Shown here: positions 7,179 to 17,000 of the stretch, piece by piece | Layout of the letters: every line of letters begins with the position of its first letter | Position numbering within the stretch: position 1 is the stretch's first letter | Assembly (NCBI GenBank): GCA_016712145.1 | Contig: JADJRO010000001.1 | Span: forward strand, 2,542,501 to 2,606,500 | Source of the DNA: Saprospiraceae bacterium | Lineage (GTDB): Bacteria; Bacteroidota; Bacteroidia; Chitinophagales; Saprospiraceae | DNA: 64,000 nt | Direction: 5' to 3' | The notes under the pieces: model-generated | The model's database searches: none | The model's input: only the letters and a program-made list of their open reading frames with translations | What the model was told of the DNA's origin: nothing | Program-made: the position numbers and the translations under genes

Positions 7179-9785
7179 TTATTCAAGTTTCATCATCTTG
7201 CGATAATAGCTTTCATTGGATGATTTTATTTGAATGAGATACGTTGATGGAACTAAATTTCCAGTTTCAATTTTAAATGTATTGCGACCTTGAACAGCAT
7301 CCATGGCCTCTTCTTTAATTAAACGTCCAAGAGGATCAAGAATTAAATATTGAACTTTCTGATCCACATTTGCATTAAATTCCAAATTGAAATTGTTTGA
7401 AAATGGATTTGGATACAAAGAAATTTCATCGATTACATTTTGGACATTGTTTGGATTTATTGAAGTACCTGCTGCTTTGATATTTACAGAATAATCTTCA
7501 ACTTCACCATACGCAAAGGTTTGACAATAACTGGCGTAACCACCATATTTTACAGAAACACGCATACGCACTTTTGCAGTAGCAGCTCCACTTGGAATGG
7601 TTATGTTTGAGCTGAGTAAATTCAAACTGCTGGAAGCAACGGATACAACTTGTTCGCCGGCATCAGCAAACGAATTGTTGTTGTTAAAATCGATCCAAAC
7701 TCTCCAATACAATGTTCCGGATGCACCGGTTGATCCAGCTTGATAATTAATGGTGTATGTAGAACTTTTACTTACATCTGTACTTAAAGCCGTTGCATTA
7801 TAGTAACCACCGTCTTTACCTGAATTGCGATCAATGCTTCCTAAGTTGACACGTTTTACCCATTCGTAATTTGAGTTATTTCCTCTTGATGTGCAATAAC
7901 CACCGCTGGATTGGGTCACAAATGTTACTGTGCTGCTAAATGCACTGGTTGATCCGGCACAAACAGTTTGAACACGAACATCATAACTTGTAGCTGGAGA
8001 CATACCAGTCAAGCTTACACTGGTACTGGTAAAGTTTGATTGACTCCAGGTTGGACTGGATGTAAGTTTATATTGAAAATTGTATGACAAGGCTCCGGAA
8101 ACTGCATTCCAGGATACGGTTGCGGTTGTTTGTGTAATATTGGTAACGGCTAAACCAGTAGGAGTTCCACAGCCAGAACTGCTGGTTGTGAAATTTACTG
8201 TTGAACTGTAATTAGATGAACCAGAAGAGCAGGTTGCTTTTACTCTCGTATTGTAAAGCGTGTTTGCAGTCAAACCAGTCATGTTGTAATTCGTGTTACT
8301 GGTATTTGCAGTGGTCCATGTAGTACCAGCATTTGTTTTATATTCAAATGTATAAGAGGTTGCACCGGATACGGCATTCCAATTTCCAGTTGCGGTTGTT
8401 TGTGTAATATTGGTAATATTCAATCCGGTTGGAGCATTACAACCCCCTCCGCCGCCACAACTGGTTCCAAGGCAGGTAGCAGCTGCAACTTCAGCACGGA
8501 TTTTATTTCCCGGTTGTGTACCAAAGCCATTATTGAAATTAATTCCATAACCAGTAAGATGGCAATAACTCATAATCGTTCCACCATTGGTTGGGGCTGG
8601 ACCTTTTGCACAACCTCCTTCAGGAGTATAACAATTATCCAAAGCGCCTCCGGTCCATCCGCACCAATGCGTGTGATTTGAACCCAGGTTGTGACCCATC
8701 TCGTGCGTCATAACTTCTACAGTCCAACTATATGTTGGTACATTTGAATACGAAGCGTAAATATTGCTGTAAGCATATTTATAAGAAGAACATAAAACAT
8801 CCAACCAGGCAATTCCTCCAATGTTGCTTCCACCTAAGGCAGCAAGATGCGCGATGTCTCCATTAAAAGTTGAACGGGCATTTCTAAATTGTGTCAATGC
8901 TGTATAAGAATCAGTTTTACTATATCCATCCTGGCTAGTCCAAACAAACACTTCAGAAATTGCAGTATTGATACTTTCATTTGCATACAAAGTTGCAAGA
9001 TTATTAAATACGGCTGAAATCCAGTTTACGGTTTCCGTCGTGCTGCTTCCTTTATTTACATACAAGGCATAATCACATTCTACATATACTCTAACACAAT
9101 CACCAGCGGCTTGTATGCCTCTTTGTTCGATTGGTTTATCGATTGTATTTGCATCATCCGTCAAACATTCATAATTAAAGGATTGCTTGATGTCGCGATC
9201 ATAAAATAAAATCATTTGACCCGGAGTATCTTTATTTGGCTGAATTACCAAATTGCCATAATCATCAGAAATACTACCGATGATTTGGTTTTCAAAAATA
9301 CTAATGGATGCCATGGTTCCTTCCACACGACCCTGAATGATACCGCGGTAATAAACACCTTCTTTATAATTGTATGGCAGCTTTTGCTGATCTGATGTAA
9401 AAACATGAAATCCCTCAGCCAGAATATTTACACGTACAAGGTCCAGCTTAATAAATTCCTGTGAATTGGTTGGGATTACCAGCGTAAGTTGCTCAGGTCT
9501 ATTTAAAAGTAATTTTTGCGTTTCTGTTTGAAGAACATCTAAAAGCTGGTACTTACCGTCCAGACTGGTTTTAAAATGAGTTTCAGAGCTATTGCTCAGG
9601 CGAAGGGGTTGTGTGTTTTGGAATACCCCTACGGAATTGCGGGCTTCAGTTACCTGAAGGGCCACTTTAGAGTACTTGCTTAAGTCCTTAAACTGGACTT
9701 TTAATTCAGGAACTTGCTGCGCGAGTAGTTCGAAACTGAATACGAGGCATAATAATGCCCAAAAATGGTTTTTTAAGAGATGCAT
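7179..9785 (-). CDS. Secreted reprolysin-like metallopeptidase with Fn3, GEVEDY and T9SS sorting domains
   Basis: An 868-residue exoprotein. Signal peptide 1-22 (MHLLKNHFWALLCLVFSFEL...), a likely propeptide to about 225, then a metzincin catalytic domain with HEMGHNLGSNH at 361-371 (three His ligands and the catalytic Glu), as in the M12B/reprolysin-like group. Two fibronectin type III domains follow (about 455-535 and 545-630, both built from NITQTTAT...W.AVSGA repeats), then a GEVEDY domain ending with GEVEDYSVNI at 760-769. The C-terminal domain from about 789 (SLYPNPFSNNF...) is a type A T9SS sorting signal, so the protein should be exported by the type IX system and released or anchored at the surface. 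Expected role: degradation of extracellular protein. A strong promoter and twin palindromes lie upstream. Confidence 0.93.
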   Translation of the reverse strand: MHLLKNHFWALLCLVFSFELLAQQVPELKVQFKDLSKYSKVALQVTEARNSVGVFQNTQPLRLSNSSETHFKTSLDGKYQLLDVLQTETQKLLLNRPEQLTLVIPTNSQEFIKLDLVRVNILAEGFHVFTSDQQKLPYNYKEGVYYRGIIQGRVEGTMASISIFENQIIGSISDDYGNLVIQPNKDTPGQMILFYDRDIKQSFNYECLTDDANTIDKPIEQRGIQAAGDCVRVYVECDYALYVNKGSSTTETVNWISAVFNNLATLYANESINTAISEVFVWTSQDGYSKTDSYTALTQFRNARSTFNGDIAHLAALGGSNIGGIAWLDVLCSSYKYAYSNIYASYSNVPTYSWTVEVMTHEMGHNLGSNHTHWCGWTGGALDNCYTPEGGCAKGPAPTNGGTIMSYCHLTGYGINFNNGFGTQPGNKIRAEVAAATCLGTSCGGGGGCNAPTGLNITNITQTTATGNWNAVSGATSYTFEYKTNAGTTWTTANTSNTNYNMTGLTANTLYNTRVKATCSSGSSNYSSTVNFTTSSSGCGTPTGLAVTNITQTTATVSWNAVSGALSYNFQYKLTSSPTWSQSNFTSTSVSLTGMSPATSYDVRVQTVCAGSTSAFSSTVTFVTQSSGGYCTSRGNNSNYEWVKRVNLGSIDRNSGKDGGYYNATALSTDVSKSSTYTINYQAGSTGASGTLYWRVWIDFNNNNSFADAGEQVVSVASSSLNLLSSNITIPSGAATAKVRMRVSVKYGGYASYCQTFAYGEVEDYSVNIKAAGTSINPNNVQNVIDEISLYPNPFSNNFNLEFNANVDQKVQYLILDPLGRLIKEEAMDAVQGRNTFKIETGNLVPSTYLIQIKSSNESYYRKMMKLE

Positions 9786-9856
9786 TAGCGGTATATTTAA
9801 AAGATGTATTAATCTGTTCCTAAAAACGGGACGGATATGTGCGGGGAAGAATAAGG

Positions 9857-9887
9857 CAAAAGTACGAGTAGTTTTTCAATTGTCAAT
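9857..9887 (-). promoter_or_regulatory. Promoter of the T9SS protease
   Basis: On the minus strand: ATTG (-33, 9884-9887), 19-bp spacer, TACTTTTG (-7, 9857-9864, exact TAnnTTTG). Transcription would start near 9850, giving a leader of about 65 nt. The -33 element overlaps the edge of the first palindrome. Confidence 0.6.
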
Positions 9888-9925
9888 CAGGGTAAACCCT
9901 GATTTTTATCAGGGTAAACCCTGAT
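9886..9925. promoter_or_regulatory. Twin palindromic operator candidate
   Basis: Two identical 18-bp palindromes ATCAGGGTAAACCCTGAT at 9886-9903 and 9908-9925, with a centre-to-centre distance of exactly 22 bp (two helical turns). Each has 8-bp arms and a 2-bp centre. They sit immediately upstream of the -33 box of the protease gene, the usual place for an activator. They are unlikely to be terminators, because the loop would be too small and the stems are duplicated in phase. Confidence 0.65.
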
Positions 9926-10087
9926 TTTTTGTTAATTTTTATCTTTTTTTTTACATTTTAAATTTATTATGTGTAAAAGTTTATGATTCAATAGCCTGTA
10001 CAAAATTCTTCCATCATATGCTATTCAGTCCTATATATAAAACTTAGACTATCTATTATAAGTATAAAAAGATATCTGTAATATGTT

Positions 10088-10309
10088 TTATTGAGGGCAT
10101 TCTCCAGCTTTGAATTCATAAATACCCGAACATTGAGCTGAGCATGCATTTGGGTAAGTTTTAAGATTGCAGCCACAAACTGGATTGTAATCCATCGTAC
10201 AAATGCAATCAGTTTTAATTTGCTCTTTACAGATTGGGGCATTTTTAGAACAAGAACTAAATAAGCTAAAAAATAATAGGTAGCTTAATATATTTGAGAT
10301 GTTTTTCAT
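10088..10309 (-). CDS. Kazal-type protease-inhibitor lipoprotein
   Basis: A small 73-residue protein. The N-terminus has a lipoprotein signal (LLFFSLFSSC, lipid-attachment Cys near residue 20). The mature part contains a Kazal-like fold: CICTMDYNPVCGCNLKTYPN then ACSAQCSGIYEFKAGEC, with the typical PVCG and YxNxC spacing. Kazal domains inhibit serine proteases; bacterial lipoprotein versions are assumed to protect the envelope. On the minus strand TAATTTTG (10326-10333) is a good -7 box. It is transcribed in the same direction as the T9SS protease but is probably a separate unit, since about 300 bp and the protease promoter lie between them. Confidence 0.82.
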   Translation of the reverse strand: MKNISNILSYLLFFSLFSSCSKNAPICKEQIKTDCICTMDYNPVCGCNLKTYPNACSAQCSGIYEFKAGECPQ

Positions 10310-10464
10310 ACTGGTAAATAGTTATCAAAATTAATTAACGCAGGAGATGCATTTAAAATTTCCTTATTTTGTAGCAAGCTTAAAACTTACTTTTATTAAA
10401 TTATTGAATTAATGTATCGAAATTAAAAATTTCAACGAATTTAATAAGAAACTAAAATTCAGAA

Positions 10465-10704
10465 ATGGAGAAGAAACTTGAATATAGCACGAATGAAATT
10501 ACGATTATTTGGAAACCGGATCTATGCATGCATTCAGGTATTTGTGTACGCATGTTACCGGCTGTTTATCATCCAAAAGAAAAGCCATGGATAAATGCAA
10601 CGAATGCAGATACCGAAGCACTGGTAAATCAAATTAATTGTTGTCCAAGTGGCGCGTTGAGTTATCGATTGAACTCAAACCTTGAATCGAATAAAGACAT
10701 TTAA
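10465..10704 (+). CDS. YjdI-like (4Fe-4S) mono-cluster protein
   Basis: A 79-residue protein of the divergent 4Fe-4S mono-cluster family (Fer4_19, YjdI). Cysteines at 21, 27, 59 and 60 (DLCMHSGIC ... NCCPSGAL) are the likely cluster ligands. Function in the family is not established; it often pairs with GNAT acetyltransferases, and one is encoded two genes downstream. First gene of a likely operon with DinB, GNAT and MFS. Confidence 0.88.
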   Translation: MEKKLEYSTNEITIIWKPDLCMHSGICVRMLPAVYHPKEKPWINATNADTEALVNQINCCPSGALSYRLNSNLESNKDI

Positions 10705-10724
10705 TTAAAATTATAATTTTCAAT

Positions 10725-11237
10725 ATGCAAAGACCGCAAGCACATGAACACAGAGATTATTTTTTAAGATACATTCAACTCGTTCCTGAAGGAGAAATTA
10801 TTCAATTAACTAAAGCAAATACTGAGATCACTTTCAAGCAATTTATGACATTTGAGGGAGTGCAGGAAAATTACCGCTATGCTCCGGAAAAGTGGACGGT
10901 GAAAGAAATGCTCTTACATATTGTTGATACCGAACGGGTGATGGGATATCGAGCCTTGGTTGCTGCACGTGGAGATGACAAGTCCCCATTACCCAGTGTG
11001 GATGAAAATTTGTATGCTGCAAATGCAGATGTAAGTTCAAGAAGCCTTGAAAATATTTTAGAAGAATTTAAAGCCGTCCGAGAAAGCAATTTGAAATTTT
11101 TTGAATCCGTATCTGAGGAGGCCAGCAAGTTTATAGCAAATGGTCCGGTTTCAGCAAGAGCAATTGCTTATATTTTATTGGGTCATACCATGCATCATTT
11201 AAATATTTTAAACGAACGCTACAAAGCTTTGAATTAA
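10725..11237 (+). CDS. DinB family protein
   Basis: A 170-residue four-helix-bundle protein of the DinB/YfiT-like metal-dependent group. Three conserved metal-binding His positions are visible: H65 (MLLHIVDTE), and H154 with H158 in LLGHTMHHLN. Members include thiol transferases and uncharacterised damage-induced proteins; the substrate cannot be read from sequence. It starts 20 bp after the YjdI-like gene and ends 4 bp before the acetyltransferase, so they are probably co-transcribed. Confidence 0.88.
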   Translation: MQRPQAHEHRDYFLRYIQLVPEGEIIQLTKANTEITFKQFMTFEGVQENYRYAPEKWTVKEMLLHIVDTERVMGYRALVAARGDDKSPLPSVDENLYAANADVSSRSLENILEEFKAVRESNLKFFESVSEEASKFIANGPVSARAIAYILLGHTMHHLNILNERYKALN

Positions 11238-11241
11238 AAAC

Positions 11242-11805
11242 ATGCTTGAGCTCAATTTTTATCCCTTTCCTGAATTAGAATCTGAGCGATTGATTTTCAG
11301 GAGAATTTTGAAAAGAGATGCAGCAGCAATTCATGCACTGCGATCCGACCCACAAGTTATGAAATACATTGACAGACCGTATACAACAAGTGAAAAAGAC
11401 GGATTGGAATTAATAAAAAAGATTGATGATTCCTTAGTACTAAATGAAGGCATTTCATGGGGAATAACTCTAAAACCAGAAAACGAACTAATAGGCACTA
11501 TAGGCTTTTGGCGTATTGATGCTGAAAATCACCGAGGTGAAATTGGCTATATGCTTGCACCAAAGTTTCAGCAACAGGGATATATGAAAGAGACATTTCG
11601 GACAATTATTCCATTTGGTTTTGATGGGCTCAAACTGCATAGCATCGAAGCAAATGTCAATCCTGAAAATACTGCTTCAAAAACTTTATTGGAAAACCAT
11701 GGATTTGTTCAGGAAGCGTATTTCAGAGAAAATTATTTTTATAACGGGCAGTTTTTAGATAGTTTAATATATTGTCTGTTGAAAGAGGATTTTCCCAGCC
11801 TTTAA
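11242..11805 (+). CDS. GNAT family N-acetyltransferase (RimJ/RimL-like)
   Basis: A 187-residue acetyltransferase. It opens with LESERLIFRRILKRDAAAIH, typical of the RimJ/RimL subgroup, has GEIGYMLAPKFQQQGYMKE as the acetyl-CoA loop (Q/RxxGxG/A region) and ENTASKTLLENHGFVQEAYF as the C-terminal GNAT motif. Substrate unknown; relatives acetylate protein N-termini or small amines. Tightly linked to the DinB gene. Confidence 0.9.
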   Translation: MLELNFYPFPELESERLIFRRILKRDAAAIHALRSDPQVMKYIDRPYTTSEKDGLELIKKIDDSLVLNEGISWGITLKPENELIGTIGFWRIDAENHRGEIGYMLAPKFQQQGYMKETFRTIIPFGFDGLKLHSIEANVNPENTASKTLLENHGFVQEAYFRENYFYNGQFLDSLIYCLLKEDFPSL

Positions 11806-11856
11806 ATTTATAGTTTATACAAGTCAACGAATTTAATAAAAGCAAATCAACATGTA

Positions 11857-13096
11857 ATGCAGCATCAAAAAAGTAAATTAAGAAGTATCCTGTTCAATAT
11901 TCCGGTATTGGTAGCTGCATTGGGTTATTTTGTTGATATCTACGATTTGCAATTATTTAATATTATTGGAAAGGAGTCGTTAGAAAAGGGATTGCACTTA
12001 TCTCCCGAGGATGTGATTCGCTATGATTATATTTTATTTTTATGGCAGATGGGTGGTATGTTGTTGGGAGGCGTTGTATTTGGTATTTTAGGAGATAAGC
12101 TAGGTAGAAAGTCTATTTTATTTTCATCTATACTTATCTATTCATTAGCAAACATTGGAAATGCATTTGTTACAGACATTTACCAATACCAATTTGTGCG
12201 ATTGATTGCAGGATTTGGATTGAGTGGTGAATTGGGAGCTGCAATCACTTTAATATCAGAAATTATTGATAAAGAAAACCGAGGTTGGGGTACCATGATT
12301 GTAGTATCTGCAGGCGCATTGGGTGCTGTTGCAGGAAATCTTGTCGCTAAACAATGGGATTGGCAAATTTCTTATATTGTAGGAGGTGTTTTAGGATTGG
12401 TTTTATTGGTTTTCAGAATTGGAACGTTTGAAAGTGGCTTGTTTGAAAAGCTTCGAGATGAAAAATATATCAAGAAGGGAAATTTTTTAATGTTATTCCA
12501 AAAGGGAAATCTTCTTTAAATATTTAGCTTGTATTTTAGTGGGCTTACCGGTTTGGTTTGTAATTGGTATTCTTGTAAAGTTTTCTGCGAAGTTTGCGGC
12601 AACGATGCAAATTGCAGATCCAATTTCAACGGGGGATGCAATTATGTATTCTTATATTGGATTATCCATTGGCGATTTTATTTCCGGTTGGTTGAGTCAG
12701 GTTTGGCGAAGCAGGCGAAAAGTTATATTTACATATCTCTTCCTTACATTTATTTTAATGCTAATTTATTTAAACGTTAAAGGTATTAGTGCCCAGCAGT
12801 TTTATTTTTTAAGTTTTATGTTAGGCATTGCTACCGGATTTTGGGCACTTTTTGTTAGCGTTGCATCTGAGCAATTTGGAACCAATATCCGAGCTACTGT
12901 CACGACAACGGTACCAAATTTTGTTAGAGGCGCTGTGATACCTATTACACTCACATTTAACTATTTAATGGGTCAATACAACATTACCTTGGCAAGTTGG
13001 ATCGTAGGAATTGCATGTTTGCTATTAAGTGCATTATCAACCTGGTATTTAAAAGAGAGCTTTGCTAAGGATTTAAATTACTATGAGACCAATTAG
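11857..13096 (+). CDS. MFS transporter, interrupted by a one-base frameshift
   Basis: The first part (11857-12519) carries about six transmembrane segments and the MFS motif GDKLGRKS between TM2 and TM3; the second (open to 13096) carries the remaining six, starting KYLACILVGLPVWFVIGILV. The frames differ by one base. Reading the GGG at 12504-12506 as GG restores FQKEIFFKYLACILVGLPVW and a 412-residue, 12-TM protein of normal MFS length. The family resembles sugar/organic-acid carriers, but the substrate is not readable. It is either a recent pseudogene or, given the same pattern in four other genes here, a consensus error. A split at the central loop might also be read as two half-transporters, which is unlikely. 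Confidence 0.85.
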
Positions 13097-13200
13097 TTTA
13101 TAAATTGTTGTAAACGAAACGTATAAAATTTTTAATATTATTAAACCAGGATTATGTTATGGCTTAATTCTGATTTTCTCTAAATTTTTAACTAAAATAA

Positions 13201-13230
13201 TTTGATAATTGAAAATTCGGATTAAATTTG
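13201..13230 (+). promoter_or_regulatory. Consensus Bacteroidota promoter for the small DNA-binding gene
   Basis: TTTG at 13201-13204, an 18-bp spacer, and TAAATTTG at 13223-13230, both exact. The start would be near 13236, leaving a leader of about 115 nt before the ATG at 13350. Confidence 0.7.
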
Positions 13231-13235
13231 CCATA

Positions 13236-13250
13236 GAGTAATCCTTACTC
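13236..13250. promoter_or_regulatory. Inverted repeat at predicted transcription start
   Basis: GAGTAATCCTTACTC, a 6-bp inverted repeat with a 3-nt centre, lies exactly where transcription should begin. It may be an operator for a dimeric repressor or a 5' hairpin. Confidence 0.45.
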
Positions 13251-13349
13251 AAATCAAGCAGTATCGCTATTTAATTAAATAATCCAATTTTATATTTTCT
13301 TATTTTGATCTGCAAAGTATTAATTGCGGTCATATGATAATTCAATGCT

Positions 13350-13562
13350 ATGAAACCATTTCATCTGCCGATATTAAATGATGAAGAGCATTTTCTTCAT
13401 TTAGCTACCACTCGGGATGCGTTAGCTCATTCTTTGAGCTTTTCACCAAAAACACTTATACGCAAGTTGAAAGCCAAGGGTTTTATTTTAAAGCCAGGAT
13501 TGATCTCGCCAGAGGATCAAAAGAGCATACGTCAACTATTAGGGTTTGATATTGAGGCTTAA
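13350..13562 (+). CDS. Small helix-turn-helix-like protein
   Basis: A 70-residue basic protein with no named domain that I recognise. Residues 18-47 (TTRDALAHSLSFSPKTLIRK then LKAKGFILKP) have the shape of a helix-turn-helix: an initial helix with A-L-A spacing, a short turn at SFSP, and a Lys/Arg-rich recognition helix. The end (LISPEDQKSIRQLLGF) could be a dimerisation helix. A consensus promoter, an inverted repeat at the start site, and five helically phased direct repeats just after its stop suggest self-regulation, which is inference. No membrane segments or signal peptide. Confidence 0.65.
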   Translation: MKPFHLPILNDEEHFLHLATTRDALAHSLSFSPKTLIRKLKAKGFILKPGLISPEDQKSIRQLLGFDIEA

Positions 13563-13612
13563 CCTGTCCCGTTTTGTCTCATTTTGTATTGTTTTGTCCA
13601 AATTTGTCCCTC
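13563..13612. repeat. Five direct repeats in exact 10-bp phase
   Basis: Immediately after the stop of the small DNA-binding gene, the pattern NNTTTGTCCN occurs five times with exactly 10-bp spacing (TGTCC at 13565, TGTCT at 13575, TGTAT at 13585, TGTCC at 13595, TGTCC at 13605). One-turn spacing puts all copies on one face of the helix, as in iterons and cooperative operator arrays. Confidence 0.75.
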
Positions 13613-13782
13613 ACATCCTATTTATTAATCTATCTAATTTTGTATTGTACTTTCTTTGATTCTTTGAAACCCTGAATTATATCCATTTTCGATAACAGCA
13701 ATTTGTATCAAGCTGACCAAGGATTTATTTGATTCTGTAGTAATAGAATCAACGATTATTATTTAAACTTAAAAATTGAAAC

Positions 13783-13952
13783 ATGGAAAATCAAGATTTT
13801 ACTCCACCAGGATTTTAATGGCTGAATTCTTAGATAGCGATAATTACTTCTCAAAAGATCTTTATCTCTTAACAGAAAGAATTAAGCCGAATGTAGAATG
13901 CAATCCTATTGAAATAGATTTATTAAATTCTGCATCATTTAAGTTTGCATAA
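13783..13952 (+). CDS. Possible small peptide gene, split at TAATG
   Basis: An 11-codon frame (MENQDFTPPGF, 13783-13818) overlaps by one base, TAATG, a second frame of 44 codons (13818-13952, MAEFLDSDNYFSKDLYLLTE...). One extra T in the T4 run (13813-13816) would fuse them into one 56-residue acidic peptide. I recognise no family. It may be a translationally coupled pair, one small gene hit by a homopolymer error, or not coding at all. The remaining sequence between 13613 and 14050 is AT-rich, with no other gene visible. Confidence 0.3.
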
Positions 13953-13983
13953 AAAATTTTGCTTTGACTTTATTGAAATTAAA

Positions 13984-14011
13984 AATGCATACGTGATTCA
14001 TGTATGCAATT
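13984..14011. terminator. Imperfect hairpin before the secreted metzincin
   Basis: TGCATACGTG and CATGTATGCA pair around a 3-nt loop with one G-T pair, followed by a T-rich stretch. It may terminate the small ORF upstream or act as an operator for the gene at 14051. Confidence 0.35.
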
Positions 14012-14050
14012 AGACTTTATTTGAATTTTTAACTTATAAATTACATAAAA

Positions 14051-17000
14051 ATGAAACACTTTATATTAAATCAATTACTGTTAATATTTAAGGCAATTCT
14101 ATTTATTGTTTTATTGGTTTTTAGCAATCGTATTGCCTATGCCCAATCTTTGTGTCCAATGATTGAAGATGAATCCCATGCTCCTGAGCCTTATGAAGGC
14201 TTAGAATTGACAGATCCAAAATGCATGAAAATTAAATTTCATTATTTTAACAATACTCATAACCCAATCAATGTGCCAGCTGATGAACTTATTAGAAACC
14301 TACTAGGTGATTTAAACAAATATTATCTACCTGGTAATATTCAATTTCATCTTGTTGACGAATGTGTAAATGTTCAAGATCATGATTCTATAAAAGTTAT
14401 TACAGCAGTGAATAATGTAGACAGTGCAATTATTGATCAAAACGGTAAGGGCAAAACATGGCCTCCGTTTAATTATGTAGAAAATGCAATCAATGTATTT
14501 ATATTTCAGCAGAGCTTTAATAATAGCGACGGCTTTGGATATGGACAACAGGATACCATTAATAAATATGTTTATTCTATCCTTGATGCCAAAGTTCTTG
14601 CACATGAAATTGGGCATGTCTTATCTCTTTGGCATACTTCGGCTTTTAATATCCTTTTAGACAGTACGACTTGGGAATGCAAAGGAGGCTCGGCAATTAA
14701 AGGGGACAGAATTAGTGATACCGACGCAGATCCAATAAGAATGGATGCTGATCGTGATGGTACTGTAGATGGAACGAAATGGGTGAATAATTGTACTCAA
14801 TTAGGTACTTTAACTCCATCAATTAGGGATGGATGTGGTAATGGTACTTTACCGTGGAAAATTCCATTCAAAAACCTAATGGCAGATGGATATTCAAGAT
14901 CTTGTTGGAATTCATTTACACAAGGCCAATTTTCTGCCATGCACAGAGAAATAGATGAAAACCTTGAAGCCTATATTACCAATTGTGAATATGATACCAG
15001 TTTTTGCACTGGCAATATTTTAATTTCAAGCGCTACGACTTGGACAAACGTGGTAAAAAAAATGTGTCCCGGTTCTAAAATCACAATTACACCTTTTGGA
15101 TCATTAACTTTAGTAAATTCTACAATTACAAAAGGCTTGATTGATACAGCCTGTACAGATCTAATAGGAAATTGGGATGGTATTTATATTTTAGGAGGTA
15201 ATGCTAAATCAATTCCACCACCACTTGGAGGTGGCCCATCTATAAATCCCAGAGGTTTTTTGCATGTTAGATCTGGATCAAAAATAGAGTTTTCCAATAA
15301 TGGAATTCAAGCACCAAATGGTTCTGGCGGCATTCTGATAGACAGTAGTAACATGCAGAATAATTTTAAGATGATTAATGTAAAAGATAAGGGACAAAAG
15401 AATTTTAGTTCATTTGATGAAGTTGGGGGAATTGTAATTCGAAATGGTAGTACGTTAGTGGTTCCAGAAGATTGTTTTAATACTCAAATCCAAATAGAAG
15501 GTGCATCTATTACATTAGACAAAAGCACGTTGACTAAAAGTACAAGAAATAATTTAATTACCGGAATAAAGTCAATGGCTGGTTCTGTCTTGATTAAAAA
15601 TGGATCTATCATTGAAAACATGGGAAGAGGTATCAATAAAGAGACAGATGGAACATACAAGCAAGGCCTAAATGGTTTAAGAATTCAAGATAGTAGGTTT
15701 ATCAATTGCGATATAGCGATTCGTAATAGATGTATGTATGCAAGTGTCAAACATAACTGGATTGATGGAGAAGTTGATCAAGAGATGGAAAGTTATGGAT
15801 TGTGGCATTCAAATAATTTTAGAAAACAATTGATAATTAAAGCTCCGACTACCACGCAACAATTTGAAGAGAATTATTTTTATCAAAGCACTTTGAAAAT
15901 TCCTGGCGATCAATCATTGACAAATGCAATTTGTAACACATGGAAAAATACAGATGAATGTGTTTATGACAATAATACTTCGGGTTCAAATATTCCTATA
16001 AAGCCAAGTTGGGGCAACCCGAGTACTGCATCTGGAAACAAACGTGCCGATACTATTTCTAACTATCGTTTTGTTTCTATAAGAACTAGTGAAATTACAA
16101 ACTATCGCTTTACACTTGACCCCAAGACTCATATCACTTGCGAATATCAATTTAAAAGTGGCAATGCGGCAGCCAATAGAGCTGGCTGTAAAGATACACT
16201 TTCTCCCACAACTGTAACAAGTGGTAACCCTGCTGAAGAAGAAACATACGATGATGATGAAAATCATGCTACATGGACGACTTTCGATTCTATGCGACAA
16301 TTGCTGACCACTGCTATGCAATACGCTTCTGATAGTATGAGAAAGATAATGCAAGAACAAATTGCAGATTATAAAGTGGGTATGGAATTATGTGTTTTAT
16401 CTGCAATGCAACATTCAGATTCATTAGAAATGAATGAGGAAAGTTTCGAGACTTGGCTATCAAGAACCAATCCTAAAGCGGAAGAGCTTACTATAATTCA
16501 AAATTACTGGCATAAGTTATATTTAGATACCCTACTCACTTATTTAGGAGGCTTAAGTATAGCAGATTCGGCAGAATTGGTTGACAAAGGTATTCTTGAA
16601 TTGGCAACTGAATATTTGGATTCTTTAAAATCAGTAGACTATGACCTTTATAATTTGCCTGATTCATTAATTGAATATTTGGAGGAACTAGCATCTACTT
16701 CTTTTGAAGATTATACAGGCATATTAAGAGCTTTTCTCAATATGTACTATAATCGCTACATTGACAACGATCAAATGGCAGAATATTCTAATAAGATTTC
16801 AGGTAGCATAATCACAAATAATCAAAAAACAAACTTTTTTGTGTCCCCAAACCCAACAAATGGTTTTGTTAGATTATATTCGCTTGATGGTAGAAAATAT
16901 ACTTTAAACCTCGAATTTTATTCATTGGATGGAAAAAAGCTGAAATCAATGAAAAACTGTACAGGCGAGTCGATTTATCTTACTGGGTTTAAAGGTAATG

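Noticed and set aside
9886..9925. Terminator reading of the twin palindromes
   Set aside because: Loop of only two bases, duplicated in a 22-bp phase, placed upstream of a promoter rather than after a gene.
10021..10242. Frame overlapping the Kazal gene
   Set aside because: Same-strand alternative frame without a signal peptide; the 10088-10309 frame has a lipoprotein signal and Kazal cysteines.
12529..12780. Separate small membrane gene after the MFS break
   Set aside because: It is the wrong frame; the true second half of the MFS protein is the frame running to 13096.
13097..13200. Hidden tRNA or rRNA in AT-rich gaps, including 13097-13200, 33541-33690 and 34213-34500
   Set aside because: No cloverleaf-like pairing or conserved TTCGA-type T-loop is visible in any gap.
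15986..16360. 124-codon antisense frame in the metzincin gene
   Set aside because: A shadow of the repeat-rich coding strand; no family resemblance or start signals.
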